Of a DNA stretch of 64,000 bases, positions 48,003-55,974 are shown piece by piece. The DNA comes from Synechococcus sp. CB0101 (GTDB lineage Bacteria > Cyanobacteriota > Cyanobacteriia > PCC-6307 > Cyanobiaceae): contig NZ_CP039373.1 in NCBI RefSeq assembly GCF_000179235.2, positions 2,083,502 through 2,147,501 on the forward strand, given 5' to 3'. The translations under genes were made by a program, and so were the position numbers. The notes under the pieces were generated by a model. It did no database searches. It was not told where the DNA came from and saw only the letters and a program-made list of their open reading frames with translations. Numbering within the stretch: position 1 is the first letter of the stretch; the number at the start of each line of letters is the position of its first letter.

Positions 48003-48665
48003 GTGACAGTCACTTCTTACGGCGAGACCTACAAAGAGGAAGCACTTCGAGCCCTGAGGTTCCTCGTGACTGAGCTGACGGAGCCTCAAAGGGCCTACCC
48101 CGACGAAACCTACGACTTCTGGGAGGCTGGACTGGGGTACGTCGATCAACTATTGGTTTTGTGTGGGTCAGGCGACACCAGGAGCCTCTCTTTGTTCGTC
48201 AAGCAATTCCTTGAAGCTGTTAAGGAGTTGCGGCAGCTCGAGGAGGACGAGGATGGGTGCGAGAGCGTAAGGGCTGAGACGCTGTGGCCATTTTGGATTG
48301 CGTCGGACAGGGTGAACGACGAGCTAAAAGAGTTCGAAGACGACCAGGGCGTTTCTGCGCCGCCCTCTGAGGCACGGCTGAAGGACATGTTGTGCTCACA
48401 AGTTGTCGGTCTAAAAGCTGTTTACGAGGACAGTCGGGATCTCTTCGTCAACAACGGCGAAAAGGCTGAAATTGAGTTGGAGGTCTTGTGTATGCGCTCT
48501 AGATCAACCAATAACAGCCTTAACGGTTATCCGGGGATGGAAGAGCTCAGCGCGAGTTTCGCCATTTTTTATGAGGCCATTGAGTCCCTGCGGGAGGTGG
48601 CACCTGAAAGCAGGGCCGCTGCCATTGAGGCGATTGATAGAGCCTTCAGTGCTGTTGTCGTCTGA
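48003..48665 (+). CDS. Acidic element protein, PDETYDFW family, long form
   Basis: 220 aa from GTG 48003 (GGAGAG upstream); the frame is open to 47910, but the paralog at 49029 also starts with GTG at this point. Shared motifs are TYKEEALRxLR, YPDETYDFWEAGLGYVDQL and RQLEEDEDGCESV. A further ~110 residues follow that the short form lacks. Strongly acidic and helical. I do not know this family. Confidence 0.7.
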   Translation: MTVTSYGETYKEEALRALRFLVTELTEPQRAYPDETYDFWEAGLGYVDQLLVLCGSGDTRSLSLFVKQFLEAVKELRQLEEDEDGCESVRAETLWPFWIASDRVNDELKEFEDDQGVSAPPSEARLKDMLCSQVVGLKAVYEDSRDLFVNNGEKAEIELEVLCMRSRSTNNSLNGYPGMEELSASFAIFYEAIESLREVAPESRAAAIEAIDRAFSAVVV

Positions 48666-49028
48666 GTCAATCAAAGCCAACCAACAGTCACAGGGAAAAC
48701 ACATGTGGCAAAACACTTTCTGGCCAGAGCTGCGACGATCGGCTGACTTAGTACTCCCTGATCGAGACTTCTCTGAGTGGAGAAGAGCTTCAGTCTCGAC
48801 TTCAACTTGAGAGCAACCTCGGCTCTGAAGAGGAGGAGGAGGTCGATGGCAAAGACAGCAGCCTGAACTGCAAGCTTTTCAAACTCGACCTCCCGGACTA
48901 GTCGGAACACAAAAACGAAGCCTTCGCTTTCGACACGTTCCTCAATGAAAAACCACGAAGTTGCTAATGGGAAATAGGAAGCTCAATGGCTGAGTTAATA
49001 GACACACCCAACCAAGAGGAAAACTAAC
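48666..49028. other. Possible decayed small gene
   Basis: A plus frame begins MWQNTFWPELRRSAD (48703) and stops early. A second frame from about 48752 reads SLIETSLSGEELQSRLQLES and an acidic EEEEEVDGKD tail to a stop at 48901 but lacks a start. They could be one frameshifted gene. Confidence 0.35.
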
Positions 49029-49388
49029 GTGGTCACCACAGTGTGCGACACCACTTACAAGGAAGAAGCACTCCGAGTGCTGAGAAACCTCCTCACATAC
49101 GTGGGAGAGGCGTGGCGGGCCCACCCGGACGAGACGTATGACTTCTGGTCGGCTGGTCTGAGGTACGCCGACGAACTGTTCGGTCAGTACGAAGGCCTAG
49201 GCCCACAGGCTGAGGAAGCCGACACCCTCGACCTCTCCTCAGCAGTCAACGACCTCCTCGAGGCACTTGAGGAGTTGAGGGACCTTGAGGAAGACGAGGA
49301 AGGTTGTGTGAACGTCAAGACGGAAAACGTCGCGGCCTTCGAAGAGGCTCTCGACGAGGTGAAAGAGGAACTGGCGAAGTTCGACTGA
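49029..49388 (+). CDS. Acidic element protein, PDETYDFW family, short form
   Basis: 119 aa from GTG 49029 with AGAGGA upstream. TYKEEALRVLRNLLTYVGEA, HPDETYDFWSAGLRYADEL and RDLEEDEEGCVNVKTE parallel the long form at 48003. Very acidic, helical, no Cys-rich or catalytic motif. Acidity could suit a DNA-mimic or adaptor, but that is speculation. Confidence 0.7.
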   Translation: MVTTVCDTTYKEEALRVLRNLLTYVGEAWRAHPDETYDFWSAGLRYADELFGQYEGLGPQAEEADTLDLSSAVNDLLEALEELRDLEEDEEGCVNVKTENVAAFEEALDEVKEELAKFD

Positions 49389-49398
49389 GAAGGCCAAC

Positions 49399-49632
49399 TC
49401 AGTCCAGAGGCGGCAGTGCTCCTACCGCCTCTAACTCAGCCTCGTAGGCCGCCAAAGCTCGGTCAAGCACTGCCGTCAACGTCGTCGGTTGTTGCGTCCG
49501 AGAGTGGTACGCCTGGAGTCGCTCAAGTCGCTTCAGTAGCTCCGGTGGAGCCGAAAACCTCAGCTTCGTCCCGTAGTTGGTCTCCCGAGAGGAGCGTTGT
49601 GGCTCGTCGTTGAGTCGAGTTAAGTCCTTCAC
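49399..49632 (-). CDS. RHH/Arc-like DNA-binding protein
   Basis: 77 aa: TKLRFSAPPELLKRLERLQA then TTLTAVLDRALAAYEAEL has the strand-helix-helix pattern of RHH repressors. It is divergent from 49697 and convergent with 49029, so it may regulate the former. Confidence 0.65.
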   Translation of the reverse strand: MKDLTRLNDEPQRSSRETNYGTKLRFSAPPELLKRLERLQAYHSRTQQPTTLTAVLDRALAAYEAELEAVGALPPLD

Positions 49633-49696
49633 AGCGGCCTCCTGGGGCCTAGAACAGCTTGTTCAGTACAGCGTACGGACGGAGGAGACAACCACC

Positions 49697-50170
49697 TTGG
49701 AAGACCGCCTTGACCAGCTCGTTAGAAGTCACAAACGGGAGTTCGCCGTCTCCGCAAGGGGAGTCGAAGTGGCAGAAGCCTTCGACCTCAGTCTCCCCGT
49801 GGGTCTAGTGCTGGAAGGTAAGGCCGTGACAACCTCGCTCGGCGGTCTACCGACACACCTACCAACGTCGTCAGCGGCGTCCTCCGAGCTCTTCGAGAGG
49901 TTTCTCCTGTTAAGGGCCGAGCAGGGCTTCGAAGCGGCGTGGGAAACCCTCGCTAACGGCCCCGAAGGAGAGGAGTGGGCGAGAGTGTGGGACGAGGTAG
50001 TCGCAGACAGAAAAGGTGGAGCTGTGCTCACTGCTGACCAACTCACTGGTCTTGTTGTGAAGGCAAGAGCCGGCTTCTTACGAAGCCCAAAGGAGCTTCT
50101 GGTAGTCAGTCTTGAGGACGGAGGCTCGGTGGTCTCCACTCTCTGTGAGGCGGGTTGGTTTTTGCGGTGA
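49697..50170 (+). CDS. Hypothetical element protein
   Basis: 157 aa from TTG 49697 (LEDRLDQLVRSHKREFAVSA) with GGAGGAG 9-14 nt upstream; the frame extends to 49577 but would overlap the RHH gene. Mostly helical, with FLLLRAEQGFEAAWETLANG and a C-terminal beta part (LLVVSLEDGGSVVSTL). Not recognised. Confidence 0.6.
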   Translation: MEDRLDQLVRSHKREFAVSARGVEVAEAFDLSLPVGLVLEGKAVTTSLGGLPTHLPTSSAASSELFERFLLLRAEQGFEAAWETLANGPEGEEWARVWDEVVADRKGGAVLTADQLTGLVVKARAGFLRSPKELLVVSLEDGGSVVSTLCEAGWFLR

Positions 50171-50275
50171 GTAGGGGGTGTACTTCGCAGTGCTGGTTGC
50201 TGTTTAAGGACTGAGAGGAGTTGGGTTGCTCTGACCCTTGGGACTCCTCTCACCCCTAAACACTGAGCAACAAAC

Positions 50276-51055
50276 GTGAAGAAACTCGCAGAGTACTTAC
50301 AACTTTCAAGAGAAGAGAGAACCGCACACGTTGACCTAAGCACGGCGTGTGTTCTGGACGGAGTAAAAGGCGGGGCGAGGCAGAAAGCCGGCAGAAAGGC
50401 CCTCCTAACTCTTTTAGGTGTTGAAGACGACGTAGCAGACTGGCGTACTGAAAAAGTGTGTTGCGCCCACCTCTGTGGGCACCACAGTAAAAACGGTTGG
50501 TGTACAAACCCACTACACCTGTACGTAGGAACAGTTTGGGAGAACGCCCACGACACACCGGAAGTAGTACGAAAAGAACGCTCAAGGAAAGCCTCAGAGG
50601 CAACACACAGAGAGAAAGACGAGAACGGAAAGTCGGTGAACGGGGTGAAAGCCGCTGAGCGCCTACACAGGGAGAAGAACGAAGAGGGGAAGTCAGTCAC
50701 CGCTGTGAAAGCCGGCGAAGCCGCAACCAGAGAGAAGAACGAAGAAGGGAAGTCGGTAAACGCGGTTAAGAACGGAAAGAAAGGCGGGAAGAAAGGCGCT
50801 AAGACTACAAACAGTCTGCTTTGGGTCTCACTTCACGACGGGTTTGTAGGCAACGTTGGAAACGTTGCGTACCACAACGAGGTGGTAGGAGCTGAGAGAG
50901 AGTACCGAGTCCAGCTGGCTAAGGACGAAGTAGAGAGCTACTCCCCGCTTTTTGAGAGCTTCGAGTACACAACTTTCAGGTCTAGCGGTGCCGCTGTAAA
51001 GAGGACGGGACGGAGAGTTCCGGAGCCCGCCGTAGAGGAACTGCGAGAGCGCTGA
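50276..51055 (+). CDS. HNH endonuclease-like protein with repeat linker
   Basis: 259 aa from GTG 50276. N-terminal HVDLSTACVLDG, then the zinc-binding HNH core CCAHLCGHHSKNGWCTNPLH (about 62-82) with LYVGT. A linker of repeated (R/K)EKNEEGKSV(N/T)AVK units (about 95-170) follows, then the tail WVSLHDGFVGNVGNVAYHN typical of cyanobacterial and cyanophage HNH proteins. Probably a homing or defence-type nuclease. A frameshifted relative is at 19197. Confidence 0.8.
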   Translation: MKKLAEYLQLSREERTAHVDLSTACVLDGVKGGARQKAGRKALLTLLGVEDDVADWRTEKVCCAHLCGHHSKNGWCTNPLHLYVGTVWENAHDTPEVVRKERSRKASEATHREKDENGKSVNGVKAAERLHREKNEEGKSVTAVKAGEAATREKNEEGKSVNAVKNGKKGGKKGAKTTNSLLWVSLHDGFVGNVGNVAYHNEVVGAEREYRVQLAKDEVESYSPLFESFEYTTFRSSGAAVKRTGRRVPEPAVEELRER

Positions 51056-51064
51056 CGACTACGA

Positions 51065-51418
51065 CTACGCAGGGTCTAGGGAGGGCTGAGCGGAGTTGAG
51101 CTCCACCTGAAGGTCGTCCAGTCGGCGGTCCTCCTCCGTGCGCGGGAACTCAGTCCTCTCGACCAGGCGAAGCGCTGGCACCGCGAAGTCACCCCGCTCA
51201 GACGCCTCACAGAAGAGGGCGAACAGGGCGTTGGAGACGGTGTGTACCGCCAAGTCCTGAGCCCAAGCCCACTGCTTGTAGAGCTCGGCGGAGTGGTACT
51301 CGCCTCTCTTGCCTGCGTCCAGGGCCTGCTGTTCGAAGTTCTGAACGGAGGTCTTAAGGGCTTTCTTGGCCAGCTCAGAACACAAGTTGAGAGTGGTCAA
51401 GTCGACGGGTTTGGTCAC
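51065..51418 (-). CDS. Hypothetical helical protein
   Basis: 117 aa from GTG 51418 with GAGGA upstream on the minus strand (frame open to 51460). SELAKKALKTSVQNFEQQAL and YKQWAWAQDLAVHTVSNALF are amphipathic helices. No known family; convergent with the HNH gene. Confidence 0.55.
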   Translation of the reverse strand: MTKPVDLTTLNLCSELAKKALKTSVQNFEQQALDAGKRGEYHSAELYKQWAWAQDLAVHTVSNALFALFCEASERGDFAVPALRLVERTEFPRTEEDRRLDDLQVELNSAQPSLDPA

Positions 51419-51587
51419 GTGTGGTCCTCGGTTGGGTCCTAGTTCGGCGGCGGTTGCCACCTGTTGGTACTACACAGTGTTTTGAGGGAAAAGAACACAG
51501 GGCCTTGGTCCAGTTCGTGAGTGGTTTCAGAGACTGGAGGGTCGCTAAACTAGCTCTAGGTAAAACTCCTTGTGAGGGAGAAAGAAC

Positions 51588-51776
51588 GTGGTTCGAGAGA
51601 ACGAGAGAGAGTGGCTCGAAGCCTGTTGGAGGGAGCCGTGGAAAGGCAACTCCTACTGTGTGGAGACCGAAGCGGAACGAGTACTTGAGAAGAACTTCAA
51701 GCGGACCTTCGCACTTCCAACAGCAAAGTCCCACGCCAGGTGGCTTCAGGACAAACGAAGTGCTGTTAGACCTTAG
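51588..51776 (+). CDS. Small hypothetical element protein
   Basis: 62 aa from GTG 51588 with GAGGGAGAAAG upstream. MVRENEREWLEACWREPWKG and a basic end (KSHARWLQDKRSAVRP). Charged and Trp-rich; not recognised. Confidence 0.5.
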   Translation: MVRENEREWLEACWREPWKGNSYCVETEAERVLEKNFKRTFALPTAKSHARWLQDKRSAVRP

Positions 51777-51848
51777 GACTTCTTTCTAGAAAAACGTAAA
51801 CAGACCACCACCGGCCTGGTGGTCAACTTACGCTTCTCAGAAAACTGG
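51773..51848 (+). repeat. ~75-bp palindromic repeat, copy 1
   Basis: Contains CGTAAACAGACCACCACC and the partner TGGTGGTCAACTTACG, forming nested dyads CGTAA/TTACG and ACCACCA/TGGTGGT. Copy 2 is at 52609. It lies directly after the stop of 51588-51776. Confidence 0.75.
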
Positions 51849-51898
51849 TTTACCTCCAGCAGGCGCAGCTGTACTAACTACGGAGGGTCAGCTCAGCG

Positions 51899-52579
51899 GT
51901 GGGCACGGCTCTCCTAACACCGCAACTTGACAACGTGTACACACACTACAGAGAGGGCTTCAAAGCTCTCGAACAAGCCGCAGCAGTCGCCGAGACGTTG
52001 TGCGACGTGGCTGTGGAGCTTGGAGCGAGTCCGACGGGACTGAACTCCACAAACGCACTTAAAGCAGTCCTCAAAGCTGCGAGGAGAAGTGCCAGCCTTG
52101 ACGCAAAGGCTGAGGACCTGGGCTACACCTCGGTAGAAGTGGCGCTCAAAGCACTGGGACAACGCCGACCCTCTCGGCTACCAGCGCTCTACGACGTGGC
52201 ACCACCGCACTGGGTCCAGCCAGCACGACTCCAGAGAGTCAGGGACGGACTGAAGGAGCGAACCTACAAAGTTCCGGCAGTCACCCCCAAACAGGCACAA
52301 GCCCTACTGAGGGGCGTCCGCCCACTCCTTGAGCAGCTGTACGAACTGTGGGACGAAGACGACGGCTTCCACCACGTTGAGACGGCCTACAAGGACCTCA
52401 ACTACGAGGACTTCGTACGTGAAGTCCACCTCGCACTGTTTGAGGAAGTCACTGGCGAAACGAGTCAGCAGCTGGTTGAGGACGAGCCAACAGCACCACC
52501 GACAGAGGAGGCGGGGCTGCTAACAGCACTCAACTCGTTGGCGCTACCAACCGACTACGGAGTGGGAGCACTTAGGTAA
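51899..52579 (+). CDS. Hypothetical element protein, helical
   Basis: 226 aa from GTG 51899. TLCDVAVELGASPTGLNSTN, then a Leu/Arg-rich middle (TPKQAQALLRGVRPLLEQLY) and an acidic tail. Almost entirely helical. Not recognised. It ends in a good terminator. Confidence 0.6.
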   Translation: MGTALLTPQLDNVYTHYREGFKALEQAAAVAETLCDVAVELGASPTGLNSTNALKAVLKAARRSASLDAKAEDLGYTSVEVALKALGQRRPSRLPALYDVAPPHWVQPARLQRVRDGLKERTYKVPAVTPKQAQALLRGVRPLLEQLYELWDEDDGFHHVETAYKDLNYEDFVREVHLALFEEVTGETSQQLVEDEPTAPPTEEAGLLTALNSLALPTDYGVGALR

Positions 52580-52584
52580 GAGAG

Positions 52585-52610
52585 GCCGCCTTCGGGCGGC
52601 TTTCTTCCTT
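52585..52610 (+). terminator. Terminator after 51899-52579
   Basis: GCCGCC-TTCG-GGCGGC with a UUCG tetraloop, followed by TTTCTTCCTT. Confidence 0.85.
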
Positions 52611-52687
52611 AGGACACCTTTTTAGAAAAAGCGTAAACAGGCCACCACCTGGGTGGTGGTCCGCTTACGAAAGTCAGAGAACGAACC
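52609..52687 (+). repeat. ~75-bp palindromic repeat, copy 2
   Basis: TTAGGACACC..GCGTAAACAGGCCACCACC and GGTGGTGGTCCGCTTACG mirror copy 1 at 51773, with the same nested dyads. The sequence around 52690-52800 holds no gene. Confidence 0.75.
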
Positions 52688-52803
52688 AGGTCGGGTGTTG
52701 ATTTAGGTCCAAAAGTTGCGAGAGTTTTTAACGGCTCACCACCTCTTAGGGACGACTACAAACTTCCCCCATGTTTGCCTGTCTTCGTGGAGAGAAGTGT
52801 TTA

Positions 52804-52853
52804 CTCAAAAAAGCCGGAAAGAAATGGAACTAAGTCAGAGAGAAGTGTCCACC
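52804..52853 (+). repeat. 50-bp direct repeat, copy A
   Basis: CTCAAAAAAGCCGGAAAGAA and the end AAGTGTCCACC match 58779-58828 at 47 of 50 positions. The two copies bracket the dense block of small genes at 53.0-58.7 kb. 52854-53009 holds no gene but has TCTGGTGGC repeats (52918, 52939). Confidence 0.85.
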
Positions 52854-53009
52854 AGTTAGACGCAAAGGAGCGCTCGGTGGCTGGGGCGCAGTAACCCTCA
52901 CCACCTCAACTTCGGCGCCTCTGGTGGCCACGGAGAAGCCTCTGGTGGCTCACCCGCCGTACAACTCCAGAGCCAAGTTTCGCTAAACTGTTAAAAAGAA
53001 GAGAACGAC

Positions 53010-53918
53010 TTGAAAAGCACACACTACCTCGGTCACGTACTCCGCTTGTACGAGAAAGACTTGTTGGCTCCAGGAGACCCCGATTACGAGTGGAACCAGG
53101 CTCACAGCCCAATACCGAGCTGTATGGGTGGAACTCAGACAGTCCCTCTTGTGAGAGGACATCACCTGATACACGACCTGTACCAGTCAGAGGACTTCGG
53201 ACGTTGTTGTGTTTTCTCGTCAGATGTCAGAGACTTCTTGGACAGGGAGGGCTTCTTATGTGAGAACTGGTTCGAGCTCTATGACCTCCTTGAGAAGTGG
53301 TCAGTGATAGGAGCTAAGGCAGGCGGACAGGCCACATACGAGAAAGGAGTTGGTGTATACGACTCAAGTAACAAAGACAGAGTCCGAGAAGGCAACCGAC
53401 AAGGAGGCAGTGCTGGGATCAAGATGAAGGTTGGAGCCCACGCTCCGGGCGTCAGTCGAAAGGGTGGGCTGAAGACGGTTGAGCTGAGGACTGGAGTACA
53501 TGACCCGGCGAAACGTCAGAAGGTGGTAGAGGGAGGCCGTATAGGCGGTCTGACATCAGCCGAGAGAGGAGTTGGAGCCCACATACCCGAAATGAGAAGG
53601 AGGGGAGGACATAGAACAACAGAGCTGAGAGTCGGTATTCACGCCCCAGGAGCGGCCAGCCTGGCAGCCAAGAAGACAGTGGAGATGGGAGTCGGCCTTC
53701 ATGACCCAAAGAACAGGGAGAAAGTGTTGGCAGGAGCCAGGAAAGGGGCCAAGGCCTTACACAGGAAGAGAATCTGTCTGTCTACTGGCCACATATCGAA
53801 CCCAACAGGCATGGCCAAGTACCAGAGAAGCCGACAGATACCGAAGTACCTGTGGGCCTCACTGGACGGAAAAGAAATAGCCTCTCAGCTCGCTCTGTTG
53901 GGCTTGGCAGTGATCTAA
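53010..53918 (+). CDS. HNH endonuclease-like protein with NUMOD-type repeats
   Basis: 302 aa from TTG 53010. The N-terminal half has the HNH-like core GGTQTVPLVRGHHLIHDLYQ (about 40-60). Residues about 110-250 hold six or more degenerate repeats of the kind GVHDPxxxxxxxxxGxxGG, as in NUMOD DNA-binding motifs of homing endonucleases. A C-terminal segment (KYLWASLDGKEI) ends it. Start is uncertain (TTG). Likely a DNA-binding nuclease of the element. Confidence 0.75.
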   Translation: MKSTHYLGHVLRLYEKDLLAPGDPDYEWNQAHSPIPSCMGGTQTVPLVRGHHLIHDLYQSEDFGRCCVFSSDVRDFLDREGFLCENWFELYDLLEKWSVIGAKAGGQATYEKGVGVYDSSNKDRVREGNRQGGSAGIKMKVGAHAPGVSRKGGLKTVELRTGVHDPAKRQKVVEGGRIGGLTSAERGVGAHIPEMRRRGGHRTTELRVGIHAPGAASLAAKKTVEMGVGLHDPKNREKVLAGARKGAKALHRKRICLSTGHISNPTGMAKYQRSRQIPKYLWASLDGKEIASQLALLGLAVI

Positions 53919-53921
53919 AGG

Positions 53922-54290
53922 TCAGTCGATCTCCCAGAGCTCTAGCCCAAGAAGACAGAGACCAGCAGCACGCCTCAGAGCCGAGGAGGCGGCCGTCTCA
54001 ATCGGTGGAGCGAAACCAGCGTGACTCAGTGGCTCGGAGGCCACGGCATCCCACGAGAGAACACCATCCGAACAGGGGACTGTGAGACGACCAGTGACAG
54101 AGACCCACTCGCCGATCTCAGACACAGAGACCAGAGTCCAGGACCAACCCGGAGCCCGGTGGTGGAGACACCGACAAATCACCGGCCAGGGGAGATAGGA
54201 GATCTCCCTACCTCCCTGGCGGCGAGTCCTGACGTGACGACGATCGACCGGACGGGAGAGCTCCGTGAGGGTCTCGACGATGGTCCTCAC
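53922..54290 (-). CDS. Rad52-like single-strand annealing protein (DUF1071-type)
   Basis: 122 aa from GTG 54290 (GTGA overlap with 54287-54484). The core SYLPWPVICRCLHHRAPGWS, WVSVTGRLTVP, the glycine-like turn AVASEPL and ETAASSALRRAAGLCLLGLE match the Rad52/Sak SSAP pattern: strand, DNA-binding helix, AlkrAA helix. Short, with no C-terminal SSB-interaction tail. It would promote homologous annealing of element DNA. Assignment is by motif only. Confidence 0.6.
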   Translation of the reverse strand: MRTIVETLTELSRPVDRRHVRTRRQGGREISYLPWPVICRCLHHRAPGWSWTLVSVSEIGEWVSVTGRLTVPCSDGVLSWDAVASEPLSHAGFAPPIETAASSALRRAAGLCLLGLELWEID

Positions 54291-54484
54291 GACTCCAGCT
54301 CCCCACACAGGACACGATCGGTGAGGTACTGGGTGGCCTCCTCGAGGGTGAGGACCTGAAAGAGGGGACGACCCCCTCTAAATGCCAAGAAGTGACAGTT
54401 GACTGGGCAGTAGATCAGGGCCAGATCAGTCCCCAGAACAACCCACTGGTTGTGGCCAACACGGCGCCAGACGGGCGATTTCAT
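54287..54484 (-). CDS. Small hypothetical protein in the annealing-protein operon
   Basis: 65 aa from ATG 54484 (frame open to 54520). SPVWRRVGHNQWVVLGTDLA followed by FQVLTLEEATQYLTDRVL. Stop overlaps the next start, 5-bp gap to the gene before. Not recognised. Confidence 0.6.
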   Translation of the reverse strand: MKSPVWRRVGHNQWVVLGTDLALIYCPVNCHFLAFRGGRPLFQVLTLEEATQYLTDRVLCGELES

Positions 54485-54489
54485 CGTAG

Positions 54490-54894
54490 TCAGAACGGGA
54501 TGTCCTGACGGCTCACCCAACTGGTGAAGGCAGGTCGTTCGTCATCAGTGATGAGGCTGGGGTCACCCGTACGAGCAGCATCCCTCCAACGATCGAGATC
54601 CTCCCGGCTATCGGGGTGGTTGGGACCGACCTTCTCGACGAACTGGGGGACTCTCCGACAACGGAGAAAGAACTTGGGGTCGCCACGCTCAGCGACGAGC
54701 TGACGACGAGCCTCGAAGGCCTGTGTAGCCGTCTTAAACTCGCCGAGTTGTTCGTAACCGCCACCCTCTCGCTTACGCAGGACGGCGTAGGTGAAGGGTC
54801 CTTCGACTCCGTTCTCGGAAACCCACTCAAGCGACCACAGTCGATGCTCCTTAAGGTCCCGAACAAAAGCTTCTTGTTCGAAGAGAGGTGCCAC
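54490..54894 (-). CDS. Hypothetical protein, first gene of the annealing-protein operon
   Basis: 134 aa from ATG 54894. FEQEAFVRDLKEHRLWSLEW, YAVLRKREGGGYEQLGEFKT and a basic FFLRCRRVPQFVEK. A small alpha/beta protein, not recognised. Three minus-strand genes follow each other with 4-5 bp spacing or overlap, facing the plus-strand HNH gene. Confidence 0.6.
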   Translation of the reverse strand: MAPLFEQEAFVRDLKEHRLWSLEWVSENGVEGPFTYAVLRKREGGGYEQLGEFKTATQAFEARRQLVAERGDPKFFLRCRRVPQFVEKVGPNHPDSREDLDRWRDAARTGDPSLITDDERPAFTSWVSRQDIPF

Positions 54895-55091
54895 TGGAAA
54901 CCTCCTTGGTGTGTGGCTGAGAGGAGCACTCGCTCCTGTTAGGACTTAACTCAGTAGTGGCATCTCTCGAACACTGGGCCCTAGCCCAGTTCGGCGAACT
55001 GGCTCAAGGCCTGGTGTCTTATTCGAAGGAATGAGCGCTTATCCGGCAAAGCCCGGGTAAGAACTGGAGGTACACCATTTACCTGAGAGAA

Positions 55092-55277
55092 TTGAGAACA
55101 CGAGACACGGTCGTAAGCGCCAAGGTGAGTGAACACATGGCACGACAACTCGACAGGCTGGTCGCCCTCAGACAGGCCGAACAGGTCGAGGGACCACTCC
55201 GTCGGAGGAAGAAATTCACTCAGAGTGATGCTGTGAATCTCGCCCTGACCCAGTACCTGAAGGAGGAACTCCCGTGA
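55092..55277 (+). CDS. RHH-like regulator
   Basis: 61 aa from TTG 55092: DTVVSAKVSEHMARQLDRLV then KKFTQSDAVNLALTQYLKEE. RHH fold like 49399-49632. GTGA overlap with the next gene; first of a plus-strand operon to 56435. Confidence 0.65.
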   Translation: MRTRDTVVSAKVSEHMARQLDRLVALRQAEQVEGPLRRRKKFTQSDAVNLALTQYLKEELP

Positions 55278-55558
55278 GTAGCCCAACTGAAGCGAAGCTG
55301 GTGAGCCTCCAGCGCCGCCTCGATAGGACACTGGAGGAGCTCGGCGAGTACGTCGAGGAGGTCCGGCAGAACGGAGCCCCACGGGACTACAAGGATCTGG
55401 TCTCCCTCTACACCACCCTGATCACTCAGGAGCGTCGCTTCGCCCTGAGTCAGATGTACCTCTCCGAGCCCCTCGCAGCAGCGGCAGAGCGCCTGGTTGA
55501 GAACCCTGAGGACTCGTACGCAACCTCGGAACTCACCACTCTCCTGAAGTCGGTGTGA
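55274..55558 (+). CDS. Hypothetical helical protein
   Basis: 94 aa from GTG 55274: EAKLVSLQRRLDRTLEELGE (coiled-coil-like) and LITQERRFALSQMYLSEPLA. Not recognised; coupled to the RHH gene. Confidence 0.6.
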   Translation: MSSPTEAKLVSLQRRLDRTLEELGEYVEEVRQNGAPRDYKDLVSLYTTLITQERRFALSQMYLSEPLAAAAERLVENPEDSYATSELTTLLKSV

Positions 55559-55565
55559 GGTCACA

Positions 55566-55751
55566 GTGTTCAGATCACCGAACTTGGAAGCGGCCAGGGC
55601 GAAACGGAATGGTGGCTGGGAGGGCTACGTCCAGCGGGAGAAGACCGAGTCGTGGCTGCGCTCCAGGGGCTTGACACCACCAAACACAGCGGACGGGTGC
55701 TGGGAACTCGTCCTGAACACACTCACTCAATCATTACTTGGAGACAGCTGA
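55566..55751 (+). CDS. Small hypothetical protein
   Basis: 61 aa from GTG 55566: EAARAKRNGGWEGYVQREKT then DGCWELVLNTLTQSLL. Not recognised; within the operon. Confidence 0.55.
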   Translation: MFRSPNLEAARAKRNGGWEGYVQREKTESWLRSRGLTPPNTADGCWELVLNTLTQSLLGDS

Positions 55752-55752
55752 G

Positions 55753-55974
55753 ATGGCATGGAAGAGCTTGAAGCAGGGTGAGGAGTTGGCCGAAAGCCTC
55801 CTCAACACCGACGAAGACGACGGGACCAACAACGGCAAGCAGGAGGTCGACAGCACCAACACGGCGCACGTGCTCATGCAGCTGAAGGAGAGGGCGAATC
55901 TCAAACCACTGAGAGAGCGGCTTGAGGAGAGCGAATCTGCAGCCAAAAAGCGCCGGCAGCAGCGACGGTCATGA
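55753..55974 (+). CDS. Small charged hypothetical protein
   Basis: 73 aa from ATG 55753 (GGAG upstream; TTG 55738 also possible). Acidic first half (LLNTDEDDGTNNGKQEVDS), basic tail (AAKKRRQQRRS). Stop overlaps the next ATG. Confidence 0.55.
   Translation: MAWKSLKQGEELAESLLNTDEDDGTNNGKQEVDSTNTAHVLMQLKERANLKPLRERLEESESAAKKRRQQRRS

Noticed and set aside
49729-50700. 323-codon minus-strand frame
   Set aside because: Antisense shadow of 49697-50170 and 50276-51055, rich in Ser/Pro/Arg.
50430-50780. CRISPR-like short repeats
   Set aside because: The repeats are codons of the EGKSV linker of the HNH protein, without constant-length spacers; no CRISPR array or cas gene occurs in the window.
54021-54942. 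Plus-strand frames opposite the annealing-protein operon
   Set aside because: The minus-strand frames show fold motifs and coupled starts; the plus frames are low-complexity.
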